Below, one piece after another: positions 6,279-13,284 of a stretch of DNA of 13,309 nucleotides. The notes beneath the pieces were generated by a model. It made no database searches. It saw nothing but the letters and a program-made list of their open reading frames with translations, and was not told the DNA's origin. How positions within the stretch are numbered: position 1 is the stretch's first letter; every line of letters begins with the position of its first letter. A program made the translations under genes and the position numbers. Source of the DNA: Gammaproteobacteria bacterium (lineage in GTDB: Bacteria > Pseudomonadota > Gammaproteobacteria > Natronospirales > REEB76). The stretch lies in NCBI GenBank assembly GCA_028871235.1, contig JAGWNO010000045.1:1-13309 (forward strand), written 5' to 3'.

Positions 6279-7321
6279 CTGCCGCCGCATTGCAACTCGA
6301 TGAAAAGACCGCTACGCGGTTCGCACACATGGCGCTCGACAACGTGCGTCGCGAATATCCCAGCCATATAACGCACATGCTGAACAGTGACGCGGATGCC
6401 TTGCCGCCGCGCATGCTGCATCCGGCATTTTACGGCAGTTACGACTGGCATTCCGCGGTGCACAGCCACTGGCTGCTGGTGCGCCTGCTGCGCCTGTTTC
6501 CACAGGCGGATTTCGCCGCCGGGGTTGCTGTGTTGCTGGATCGGCAGCTCACGCCGCAGAACCTTGCGGCGGAACGGAGTTATTTCGAGCAATCGCACCG
6601 CGCCGGTTTTGAACGGCCTTACGGCCTCGCATGGCTGTTACAACTGGACACGGAGCTGGCGGAGTGGGGCACGCCGCAGGCCCTGGCCTGGCGCGCGGCC
6701 CTGGCGCCGCTCACGGGACTCGGAGCAGTGCGGTTTGGCGAATGGCTGCCGAAACTCAGCCATCCGGTGCGGGCTGGTGAGCATTCCCAGACGGCATTCG
6801 CGCTGGGTTTGGTGCACGACTGGGCGCAGACTGCAGGCGACGCGAATTTGGCAAGTCTGGTGGAATCCCGCAGTCGCGATTTTTACCTGCATGACGTGAG
6901 CGCGCCGCTTGCTTACGAGCCTTCCGGCCATGACTTTCTTTCGCCGGCGTTCGCCGAAGCGGACCTCATGCGCCGGATATTGCCGCAAGAAGATTTTGTA
7001 ATCTGGCTGACAAAATTCCTGCCGCAGATTCCGGATGGAGGCAGCGACGCATGGCTGCGGCCGGTCACGTCACGCGATCCCTCCGACGGCAAGCTCGCGC
7101 ACCTGGACGGACTGAATCTCAGCCGCGCCTGGATGCTGGAAGGCATCGCTGGTGGGTTGCCCATGAGCGACAGGCGCCGGGCTGCACTGCTCGCCACGGC
7201 GCGTGTCCATGGCGAGACCGGCCTGGCGGCGGTGACGGCGGAACATTATGAAGGCAGCCACTGGTTGCCGAGCTTTGCCGTGTATCTGCTGACGCGACGC
7301 GGGCTGGCACAGCATGCATGA
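6275..7321 (+). CDS. DUF2891 family protein
   Basis: This 348-residue protein has no assigned function. It matches the DUF2891 pattern: PAFYGSYDWHSAVHSHW at about residues 50-66, GHDFLSPAFAEADLMRR from about 218, and a closing GSHWLPSFAVYLL. The conserved His, Asp and Trp residues (Asp57, Trp58, His59, His63, His219, Asp220) cluster in these motifs and look like an active or metal/ligand site. The rest is Leu/Ala-rich and predicted largely helical, compatible with an alpha/alpha-toroid as in some glycan-active enzymes (inference). No signal peptide or membrane segment is seen. Its ATG overlaps the murI stop (ATGA), with GGTGGA just upstream, and its 3' end overlaps mtgA by 8 bp, so it is translationally tied to two peptidoglycan genes. 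Confidence 0.85.
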   Translation: MTAAALQLDEKTATRFAHMALDNVRREYPSHITHMLNSDADALPPRMLHPAFYGSYDWHSAVHSHWLLVRLLRLFPQADFAAGVAVLLDRQLTPQNLAAERSYFEQSHRAGFERPYGLAWLLQLDTELAEWGTPQALAWRAALAPLTGLGAVRFGEWLPKLSHPVRAGEHSQTAFALGLVHDWAQTAGDANLASLVESRSRDFYLHDVSAPLAYEPSGHDFLSPAFAEADLMRRILPQEDFVIWLTKFLPQIPDGGSDAWLRPVTSRDPSDGKLAHLDGLNLSRAWMLEGIAGGLPMSDRRRAALLATARVHGETGLAAVTAEHYEGSHWLPSFAVYLLTRRGLAQHA

Positions 7322-8060
7322 GATCGCGGAATCGCCCGCGGCCGCCGGTTTATGGCGCCGGCTGACGTGGCGTCTTGTCACGCTCATGTGGTTGTGGCTG
7401 CTTGCCACTCTGGTGGGTGTCGCGTTCCGCGGTATAACGGATCCCGGCACCACAGCTTTCATGCAGCAGCGGCTTTTGTATCTGCGCGATCACGGCGAGC
7501 CGCGGGCGCGCATTGATTATCACTGGGTGGATTATGCCGACATGGCGCCGGCCATGCATCTCGCGGTGGTGGCCTCGGAGGACCAGGATTTCCCCTGGCA
7601 CCACGGCTTTGACTGGGTGGCCATCGACGCCGCGCTGCATCACAACCGCGTCAGTCACCGCATCCGCGGCGCCAGCACCATCAGCCAGCAGACCGCCAAG
7701 AATCTGTATCTCTGGCCCGGCCGCAGTTATTTCCGCAAGGCGGTGGAAGCCTATTTCACCGTGCTGCTGGAAACCGAGTGGCCCAAGGAACGCATCCTAG
7801 AAATGTATCTCAACATCGCCCAGTTCGACAGCAACGTGTTCGGCGTGGGCGCTGCGGCGCGGCATCTGTTCAACAAGATTCCCGCACAACTCACATCCGA
7901 GGAAGCAGCGCTGCTGGCGGCGGCGCTGCCGGCGCCGGACCGTTTCGACGTCATGGACCCGTCCACCTACTTGCGCCGCCGGCAGACATGGATAGCAGGG
8001 CAGATGGCCATGCTCGGCAGCGGCTATCTCGATGACATCGAGGCGCGTGCGCACCGCTGA
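7314..8060 (+). CDS. mtgA: Monofunctional biosynthetic peptidoglycan transglycosylase
   Basis: This 248-residue inner-membrane enzyme polymerises lipid II into glycan strands (GT51 family) without a transpeptidase domain. One N-terminal membrane helix spans about residues 20-38. The GT51 motifs follow in order: SEDQDFPWHHGFD with catalytic Glu89, GASTISQQTAKN, the FRKAVEAY motif with second Glu145, and KERILEMYLNIAQF. A late AALLAAALPAP segment is also typical. The length fits MtgA rather than a bifunctional class A PBP. The ATG at 7314 overlaps the end of the DUF2891 gene by 8 bases with no clear ribosome site, suggesting translational coupling. It ends the operon, 12 bases from the convergent methyltransferase stop. 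Confidence 0.96.
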   Translation: MHEIAESPAAAGLWRRLTWRLVTLMWLWLLATLVGVAFRGITDPGTTAFMQQRLLYLRDHGEPRARIDYHWVDYADMAPAMHLAVVASEDQDFPWHHGFDWVAIDAALHHNRVSHRIRGASTISQQTAKNLYLWPGRSYFRKAVEAYFTVLLETEWPKERILEMYLNIAQFDSNVFGVGAAARHLFNKIPAQLTSEEAALLAAALPAPDRFDVMDPSTYLRRRQTWIAGQMAMLGSGYLDDIEARAHR

Positions 8061-8072
8061 GGACCTGGCGGT

Positions 8073-8930
8073 TCAGCGTTTCTCCAGCACAACGATGCCG
8101 CCCATCCTGCGGGCCTGTTCGCGGGCGCCGGGGATCAGCCGCAACCACAGATCGAGCAGCCAGGCGCCACGCATGCGCCGCTGCAGGCGTTTCGCTGCGT
8201 CCCATATCGAGTGGAACGCAACCGGGTTCCAGCCCAATGGCCGGAAGAATTCCGCGTGTTCCACCGGCGCGAACTGGAAATGCACGTCATCCGCCATCTG
8301 TTTACCATGATAGCGCCGCATGATCCGCAGCGTGCGTGGAGAGGCGAGGTCGGTCAGCCAGCGCTTGCAGGCGGGTTGGCTATGCAGGTCAGCAGCCAGG
8401 GCTTGCACCTGCTCCACGCCGAGGTACACCAGCAGCCCCTCGGTGATCACCAGTGCGCGATTGGCGGCCGCGCTGACCCGCGCGAACAGCACGCGGCGTG
8501 CCGTCTCATCGGCGAGGTCCAGCGCATGGCGTTCCAGCCGGCAGAAGGCCCGTGCATCCTTGAGCGCCGCTGACTTGTATTCGATCATGCCCGGCAGGCC
8601 TGCTTCCACCCAGCGCAGCGCAGCAGGCAGCGCGAGACGGTAGGGACGCGTGTCCAAACCCGCAGCAAGATTGAGCACGGTATCGTAGCCATCCTGTTCG
8701 ACGGCAGCGAGAATCAGTTCGTCCAGTAGCTGCGTGCGCACCACCATCGGCCAGGCATGGTTTTTAGCCCGCGGCAGATCGCTGAAGATCTGCCGGCCGC
8801 GCTCGCCGGCCAGCGTCCGCGCGTAGGGATCATGGAACAGTGCGTCCGGCCGCTCGCTTTCCACGGCGCGATACATCGCGACCCACAGCGCGGTATCGGA
8901 CACATGACGGATGATGGGAATATCGGACAT
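8073..8930 (-). CDS. Class I SAM-dependent methyltransferase, Ppm/LCMT-like (TIGR00027 type)
   Basis: This 285-residue protein resembles the leucine carboxyl methyltransferase-like family (PPM1/PPM2/Tcmp). The N-terminal part holds RHVSDTALWVAMYRA and the DALFHDPYA segment typical of the family, then MVVRTQLLDELI. The SAM-binding glycine motif is at about 86-99 as LNLAAGLDTRPYRL, followed by the acidic strand WVEAGLPGMIEYK and the VITEGLLVYL strand. The substrate is unknown; members methylate carboxyl or hydroxyl groups of proteins or secondary metabolites. The ATG at 8930 is chosen because family similarity begins there and AAGGCG lies upstream. The open frame extends to 9143 without credible sequence. 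It is convergent with mtgA and divergent from the repeat-containing lipoprotein gene. Confidence 0.88.
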   Translation of the reverse strand: MSDIPIIRHVSDTALWVAMYRAVESERPDALFHDPYARTLAGERGRQIFSDLPRAKNHAWPMVVRTQLLDELILAAVEQDGYDTVLNLAAGLDTRPYRLALPAALRWVEAGLPGMIEYKSAALKDARAFCRLERHALDLADETARRVLFARVSAAANRALVITEGLLVYLGVEQVQALAADLHSQPACKRWLTDLASPRTLRIMRRYHGKQMADDVHFQFAPVEHAEFFRPLGWNPVAFHSIWDAAKRLQRRMRGAWLLDLWLRLIPGAREQARRMGGIVVLEKR

Positions 8931-9091
8931 GAAACACGCCTTGGGTCGTTCGACATGTTGAGGTCTCTGGTAAGCATGGCCTGACACTCCCTGTCTGTAA
9001 AGAACAGTCGCTTGCATTGGGGCCCGGCACTCGCAGACAATCATGCTCACTGGAGACTGACCATGTAGCCTGCGATCGAAGGAGTCTGGCC

Positions 9092-9808
9092 ATGCGACGC
9101 GTTGCCGTAATGCTGTTTCTGCTGCCGCTGACCGCCTGCGCACCGCAGCGGCAGGCGCGTACCCTGGAGATGACGATGTCCGCCGCCGGCGTAACGGCGT
9201 TGCTCATGAAGGTCAACATCGGTGTGCTGACCATAACGCCGAGCACGGATGCCAAAGTGCACGCAAGCGTCAAATTGATGCCCTCGAACAATTATTTCTG
9301 GGATCTGTTCACCCGCAGTAAAAGTCCTGAGGCGATACGCGCTGCCGCAATCAGCCACGAGCTCAGCAACGGCACCCTCGGGTTGAGTGTGCAGTATCCG
9401 GGCAACTCGGATTCCGACGATGTCAACGAGGAATGGACCGTCGCCATTCCCGCGAGCGTGCGGATAAATAGCCATATCAATATCGGCAAGCTGCAGGTCA
9501 GCGGAATCGCCGGGGGAGTGGAAGCCAGTTTGAACGTCGGCAAGGTGTCACTGGATATCCCAGGCGGAACCCTGAAGATCACCGCCAACGTCGGCAAGAT
9601 CGAGGCCAGGGCCCCTGCGTTGAACTACGGCGACGTGACACTCAACGCGGATATCGGCGATGTGGGATTGACAGTCAATGGTGTGCCGGCCGGTGAACTG
9701 CAGAAGGGGGGCACGGGAAGCAGCCTGACTTACAAAGGTCCCGGCAAGGATTCGATCAACTTGTTGGTCAACACCGGCAAGGTGGCATTGACCCTGTCAA
9801 GCAATTGA
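9092..9808 (+). CDS. Lipoprotein with beta-solenoid (DUF4097-like) repeats
   Basis: This 238-residue protein has signal peptide 1-15 and a lipobox-like LTAC with Cys16. The ATG at 9092 has AAGGAG 7 nt upstream, so the longer open frame from 9017 is not used. A recurring N-[IVT]-G-[KDV]-[LVI] motif starts at residues 42, 130, 148, 166, 187 (as DIGDV) and 227, with a related NYGDV at 178. The 130, 148 and 166 copies are exactly 18 residues apart. This is the ladder expected of a right-handed beta-solenoid, as in DUF4097/adhesin-like domains. A less repetitive segment (about 55-120) is inserted after the first copy. There are no catalytic motifs; a binding or structural envelope role is possible (inference). 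The gene is isolated, divergent from the methyltransferase and convergent with the SDR. Confidence 0.8.
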   Translation: MRRVAVMLFLLPLTACAPQRQARTLEMTMSAAGVTALLMKVNIGVLTITPSTDAKVHASVKLMPSNNYFWDLFTRSKSPEAIRAAAISHELSNGTLGLSVQYPGNSDSDDVNEEWTVAIPASVRINSHINIGKLQVSGIAGGVEASLNVGKVSLDIPGGTLKITANVGKIEARAPALNYGDVTLNADIGDVGLTVNGVPAGELQKGGTGSSLTYKGPGKDSINLLVNTGKVALTLSSN

Positions 9809-9821
9809 ACCTCTGCTGTTG

Positions 9822-10649
9822 TTACGGCTGTTTTTCCTCGTGGGCAGCACGCGCGAGCTGGCGGAGGAATGCCATCAGCCCCAGGCGGCGGGCGAGCTTC
9901 AGGGCAAGGTCCGGTGACAGCGCCTTCAGGGCCATGAGCAGACGCACCGGCTTCGGGTTCACCACGATTTCCACGCGCCCTGTCCGCAGCGCGTTGAGCA
10001 CGGCATTGGCCACGTCTTCCGGCCGTGAGGCGCCCAGTGTCCGCGGCGGTGTGGCGTGTTTGCGCGCGAACATGCCGGTGCCGCTCACGAAACCAGGGCA
10101 GATCACCGATACCGCCACGCCACTGCCGGCCAGTTCCGCGGCCAGCGAGATGCTCCACTCCGCCAGACCGCCCTTGCTGCCGGCATAAGCCGCACCGAAG
10201 GGCATGCCGGTGCGTCCCGCCAGCGACGCGATGTTGACGATATGGCCGCTGTGCTGCGCCAGCATGCGAGGCAACAGCGCGCGGCTGAGCAGCATGGGCG
10301 CGAGCAGGTTGGTCTCGATCATGCGCGTCACCATGGCGGGGTCCTGTTCGGCATAGGCGCACAGTTCTTCGGCACCGGCGTTGTTCACCAGCACGTCCAC
10401 CCGCCCGAAGCTGTCCAGGCTGCGCTGCAACAGCAGGTCGCGGTCGTGCTCGCGGGTGACATCACAGATCACGCTCAGCAGCCGCACGCCGTGGCCGGTC
10501 AGTTCCGCGGCGACGCTGTCAAGTTGTTCCCGGGAGCGTGCCGCCAGTACCAGGGCTGTGCCTGCATCGGCGAGCGCGCGGGCGATGACCACGCCGAGCC
10601 CCCGGGAAGCGCCGGTAAGGATGACGATCCTGCCGTTGAGAAAAGCCAT
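9822..10649 (-). CDS. Short-chain dehydrogenase/reductase (SDR) family oxidoreductase
   Basis: This 275-residue classical SDR has a Rossmann fold. The nucleotide-binding motif TGASRGLG is at 12-19, NNAG at 89-92, Asn114, catalytic Ser142 in NIASLAG, and Tyr155-x-x-x-Lys159 in AAYAGSKG. All four catalytic positions are present, so it should be active. Arg16 and Arg38 in the cofactor region suggest NADP(H) preference (inference). The substrate is not evident; the hydrophobic and basic C-terminal 60 residues could aid membrane or lipid association, as in SDRs acting on acyl or sterol substrates. No Shine-Dalgarno sequence is visible before the ATG. It lies downstream of the two cytochrome genes on the same strand but behind an intrinsic terminator, so it probably has separate transcription. 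Confidence 0.9.
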   Translation of the reverse strand: MAFLNGRIVILTGASRGLGVVIARALADAGTALVLAARSREQLDSVAAELTGHGVRLLSVICDVTREHDRDLLLQRSLDSFGRVDVLVNNAGAEELCAYAEQDPAMVTRMIETNLLAPMLLSRALLPRMLAQHSGHIVNIASLAGRTGMPFGAAYAGSKGGLAEWSISLAAELAGSGVAVSVICPGFVSGTGMFARKHATPPRTLGASRPEDVANAVLNALRTGRVEIVVNPKPVRLLMALKALSPDLALKLARRLGLMAFLRQLARAAHEEKQP

Positions 10650-10666
10650 GGGCAGATACTAGAATG

Positions 10667-10690
10667 AAAACGCCCCGCGGGAGCGGGGCG
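10667..10690 (-). terminator. Intrinsic terminator of the cytochrome c operon
   Basis: A perfect 8 bp GC stem (CGCCCCGC 10671-10678 with GCGGGGCG 10683-10690, 4-base loop) is followed on the minus strand by TTTT (10670-10667). It lies 25 bases after the stop codon of the second cytochrome gene and before the SDR start. This is a classic Rho-independent terminator on the minus strand, although the T-tract is short. Confidence 0.8.
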
Positions 10691-10715
10691 GTGCCGGCCT
10701 CATGCGGGCGGGTGC

Positions 10716-11054
10716 TCAGTCCGGCCGCGGCAGGGTATGCAGCGGGCCGGGCAGTGTGGAGAAGTAAGTGGCCAGGTCCTTGATGTCCTGGTCGGAGAGG
10801 CCCGCCGCCATGTTGCCCATGATGGGGTTCTTGCGCGCGCCATCCTTGTACTCATGCAGCGCCTGCACCAAGTAGTCGTAATACTGTCCGGCGAGGATCG
10901 GGAACTGATCGGAGGTGCTGATGCCGTTGGCGCCGTGACAGGCGGCACAAACCTGGGCTTTCTGTTTGCCGGTCTCGAAATTGCCGTCGGCCAGCACCGC
11001 TTGCATGGCGAACATCCCGGCGAGGAGCGCAAAAAAACTGAGGAGTTTCTTCAT
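10716..11054 (-). CDS. Monohaem cytochrome c, c4/c553-like (second gene of pair)
   Basis: This is a 112-residue periplasmic electron carrier. Signal peptide 1-22 ends in VLA. The haem-binding CAACH motif is at 36-40 (Cys36, Cys39, axial His40). GANGIS, FPILAGQ and the EYKDGARKNPIM motif follow, with Met79 as likely sixth ligand, then LSDQDIKDLATYFSTL. These match one domain of cytochrome c4, whose usual form is dihaem; here only one domain is present. The ATG at 11054 has AGGG upstream and follows the stop of the other cytochrome gene by 24 bases, so the two are co-transcribed. It ends before an intrinsic terminator. The electron partners are unknown, possibly a terminal oxidase. Confidence 0.92.
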   Translation of the reverse strand: MKKLLSFFALLAGMFAMQAVLADGNFETGKQKAQVCAACHGANGISTSDQFPILAGQYYDYLVQALHEYKDGARKNPIMGNMAAGLSDQDIKDLATYFSTLPGPLHTLPRPD

Positions 11055-11078
11055 GGTCTTGCCCTGCTGTTCAGGTTG

Positions 11079-11420
11079 TCAATGCTTGCCGCCGCCCTGA
11101 CCGCCCAGGCTCTGAAAGTAGGCGGCGATATCCGCCATCTGCTGGTCGGTGAGGGAAGAAGCCTGCGCGTGCATGGTCCTGTGGGCGCGATCGCCGGATT
11201 TGTATTCTTTGAGGGCTTGCACGATATAGGCGGCATGCTGGCCGGCGAGTTTGGGCACGCGATAGGTGGGGTAGACGTTGGTGTAATCGGCGATACCGTG
11301 ACAGCCGAGACAGGTGGAGGATTCGATTTTGCCCTTGGCGGCGTCGCCGCCGGCCCGGGCGGCCAGGTTCACGCTGATCGCGACGCAGGCGATGACGATG
11401 GCAACAACGCGGCTCCGCAT
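11079..11420 (-). CDS. Monohaem cytochrome c, c4/c553-like (first gene of pair)
   Basis: This is a 113-residue periplasmic cytochrome c. The ATG at 11420 is preferred because GGGAG lies 8 nt upstream and an ordinary signal peptide (1-23, RSR then a hydrophobic core, ARA) follows; in-frame upstream starts lack these. The haem motif CLGCH is at 37-41, PKLAGQ follows, and Met83 in HRTM is the likely axial ligand before LTDQQMADIAAYFQSLGG. It aligns closely with the downstream cytochrome over the LAGQ-x-x-x-Y, EYK-x-G-x-R and AYF/TYF-x-S/T-L parts, indicating tandem duplication or a split dihaem ancestor. The Gly-rich tail ends in GGGKH. It is the promoter-proximal gene of a two-gene operon. Confidence 0.92.
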   Translation of the reverse strand: MRSRVVAIVIACVAISVNLAARAGGDAAKGKIESSTCLGCHGIADYTNVYPTYRVPKLAGQHAAYIVQALKEYKSGDRAHRTMHAQASSLTDQQMADIAAYFQSLGGQGGGKH

Positions 11421-11457
11421 CGGATGGTCTCCCATTAGAGTCGGGGTCTTGAATGAC

Positions 11458-11463
11458 ATTATC
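11458..11463 (-). promoter_or_regulatory. Candidate -10 box for the cytochrome c operon
   Basis: On the minus strand this reads GATAAT (five of six consensus bases), 37 bases before the ATG at 11420. No good -35 element stands at 16-18 bp, so an activator or a weak promoter is possible. Confidence 0.35.
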
Positions 11464-11666
11464 GGAAGCGCCGCATAGGTTACCAGAACAACTGCCGGAA
11501 TGCTGCCTCCGCGTCCCGCTGCGTCGGGTCCAGCGCCGCTCCCGCCTGTGACGCAAGGCGTCGCCGGGCGCATACTCATGGCGGCATATTGCCCCCACCG
11601 CGTGGTGCTAAGTGACGGTCGGCGCGGCGCAATCCGCCCATCTCAACAAGCAAGCGGGAGAGCGTC

Positions 11667-12143
11667 ATGTCCCAGGCTCTTTTCAGTGACCGCATCGCCG
11701 GCTGGCCGGTCGCGGTGTTGCGCATCGCCCTAGGCATCCTGTGGCTCGTCGCGGTGAGCGGCAAGCTCATGCATTTCGGCCAGTGGCCCGAGGGCCTGCA
11801 TGGCTATCTGCAAGCATCCAGCAAAACCGCATTCGGGTTCTACCAGGGGTTCCTTGCGTTTGCGACCGTCCACTATCAGGTATTCGCGTGGCTCGTGCCC
11901 GTCGGTGAACTCGCGGTCGGTATCGGTCTGGTACTCGGTTTGTTGTCGCGGTTGTCCGCGCTGGTGGGATTATTCATGGTGCTCAACTTTTGGTTCATGA
12001 AGGGCGCCACTTTCTGGGATCCAACCAATCATGACAGTCTGTTCATCATGATTCTGTTTGCGCTGGTGTTCACCCAGTGTGGCCGGGTGTTGGGGCTGGA
12101 TTATTTCCTCGCCAAAAAGAAACCCAACGGATTACTGTGGTGA
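11667..12143 (+). CDS. DoxX family membrane protein
   Basis: This 158-residue integral membrane protein has four predicted helices near residues 14-32, 68-90, 93-112 and 118-138. Family marks include [18 protein letters not shown] in helix 1 and the [18 protein letters not shown] stretch between helices 2 and 3, typical of DoxX/DoxD-like proteins. Characterised relatives are subunits of thiosulfate:quinone oxidoreductase or membrane partners in thiol stress systems; most bacterial DoxX proteins have no proven reaction. GGGAG lies 6 nt before the ATG at 11667. The 246 bases upstream contain a small hairpin (11550-11562) and no other gene. The stop codon is immediately joined to msrB, which suggests an envelope or redox role in the same operon (inference). 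Confidence 0.87.
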   Translation: MSQALFSDRIAGWPVAVLRIALGILWLVAVSGKLMHFGQWPEGLHGYLQASSKTAFGFYQGFLAFATVHYQVFAWLVPVGELAVGIGLVLGLLSRLSALVGLFMVLNFWFMKGATFWDPTNHDSLFIMILFALVFTQCGRVLGLDYFLAKKKPNGLLW

Positions 12144-12148
12144 GATCG

Positions 12149-12562
12149 GTGGACAAGATCCGCAAACCCGATGAAGCCTGGCGTGCCGAACTCACGCCGG
12201 AGCAATACGCGGTGACACGCAAGCAGGCCACGGAACGACCCGGTACCGGTGAATATCTGCACAATAACGCGGCGGGCGTATACCGCTGCGTGTGCTGCGG
12301 GAATCCGGTGTTTACTTCGGATACCAAGTTCGAGTCCCACTGCGGCTGGCCGAGTTTCACCGCACCGGCCGGCAGCACGAGCCTGGAGGAGCACGCGGAT
12401 TCGAGCCACGGCATGCGGCGCGTGGAAGTGGTGTGCGCGCGCTGTGACGCGCACCTGGGGCACGTGTTCGAGGACGGTCCCGCGCCCGCCGGCCTGCGCT
12501 ACTGCATCAACTCCCTGGCCCTCAGGTTCGAGCCGGCCGCCGGGGACCAGTTACAGAAATGA
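12149..12562 (+). CDS. msrB: Peptide-methionine (R)-S-oxide reductase MsrB
   Basis: This protein of about 137 residues reduces methionine-R-sulfoxide in proteins back to methionine. Numbered from the GTG at 12149, zinc is bound by Cys47/Cys50 (RCVCCG) and Cys96/Cys99 (CARCD). The catalytic Cys119 is in RYCINS, and Cys65 in SHCGWPSF is the likely recycling cysteine. [10 protein letters not shown] and TERPGTGEY are further family marks. There is no signal peptide, so it is cytoplasmic. The start is uncertain. GTG at 12149 has GGTGA 5 nt upstream, while GTG at 12140 forms a 4 bp GTGA overlap with the DoxX stop. The gene overlaps alaX by 4 bp at its 3' end. Confidence 0.95.
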   Translation: MDKIRKPDEAWRAELTPEQYAVTRKQATERPGTGEYLHNNAAGVYRCVCCGNPVFTSDTKFESHCGWPSFTAPAGSTSLEEHADSSHGMRRVEVVCARCDAHLGHVFEDGPAPAGLRYCINSLALRFEPAAGDQLQK

Positions 12563-13284
12563 CCGAGGAACTGTTCCGTACCGATGCCTATGCCCGCGAG
12601 TGCGAGGCGGAAGTGGTGACTGTGGGTGAATGCGGCATCCAGCTAGACCGCACGGTGTTCTATCCCGAGGGTGGCGGCCAGCCGGGCGATGCGGGGGTAT
12701 TGCGTTACGCGGATGGTCATGAATTACGCGTCACCAACACGCGCAAGGGCGCGCTGCCGGGCGAGATTCTGCATATCCCGGCGGAAGCGGCGGACTGGCC
12801 CAAGCCGGGCACGCGGGTCACCGCGGAAATTGACTGGGCACGGCGTTACCGGCTGATGCGCATGCATACCTGTCTGCATCTTTTGAGCGCAGTGATTATC
12901 GCGCCGGTCACCGGCGGGCAGGTGGGCGACGGCTACGGCCGGCTGGATTTCGATCTGCCGGAAAGTCCGGATGCCGCGGAGGTCAGCGAAAAACTGAACA
13001 CGTTGATCAAAAGCGACACGCCCGTGTCTTTCCGCTGGATCACCGACGCGGAACTGGACGCGCGCCCGGAGCTGGTGAAAACCATGTCGGTCCAGCCGCC
13101 GCGCGGCGCCGGCCGCATCCGGCTGGTGAACATCGAGGGCATTGACCTCCAGCCCTGCGGCGGCACGCACCTGGCGCGCATCGGCGAAATCGGCGAAGTG
13201 AGTATCACCAGGATCGAAAAGAAAGGCCGTCAGAACCGGCGCGTGCGGCTTGAATTCCCCACCACCGCTCCCCATGCAGCCTAG
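12559..13284 (+). CDS. Alanyl-tRNA editing protein AlaX-type (free-standing trans-editing domain)
   Basis: This 241-residue protein resembles the editing part of alanyl-tRNA synthetase. It is expected to hydrolyse mischarged Ser-tRNA(Ala) or Gly-tRNA(Ala) in trans. The N-terminal [15 protein letters not shown] (30-44) is the glycine-rich motif of AlaX-M and AlaRS. Zinc ligands are His103 and His107 in MHTCLHLL, Cys200 in PCGGTH and His204. The length suits the medium AlaX form, with no synthetase core and no C-Ala domain. The ATG overlaps the msrB stop (ATGA), so it is co-translated with msrB and DoxX. Pairing with a methionine sulfoxide reductase suggests a shared proteome-quality role under oxidative stress (inference). 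Confidence 0.92.
   Translation: MTEELFRTDAYARECEAEVVTVGECGIQLDRTVFYPEGGGQPGDAGVLRYADGHELRVTNTRKGALPGEILHIPAEAADWPKPGTRVTAEIDWARRYRLMRMHTCLHLLSAVIIAPVTGGQVGDGYGRLDFDLPESPDAAEVSEKLNTLIKSDTPVSFRWITDAELDARPELVKTMSVQPPRGAGRIRLVNIEGIDLQPCGGTHLARIGEIGEVSITRIEKKGRQNRRVRLEFPTTAPHAA

Noticed and set aside
8931..9143. N-terminal extension of the methyltransferase
   Set aside because: It overlaps the divergent lipoprotein gene and lacks family similarity; a start with an upstream ribosome-like site exists at 8930.
10737..11438. 233-codon open frame on the plus strand across both cytochrome genes
   Set aside because: It lies opposite two clear CxxCH cytochromes and their spacer; it is a high-GC shadow frame.
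11550..11562. GACGC-AAG-GCGTC hairpin before DoxX
   Set aside because: The stem is only 5 bp with no T-tract and no neighbouring promoter; hairpins this short are expected by chance in GC-rich DNA.
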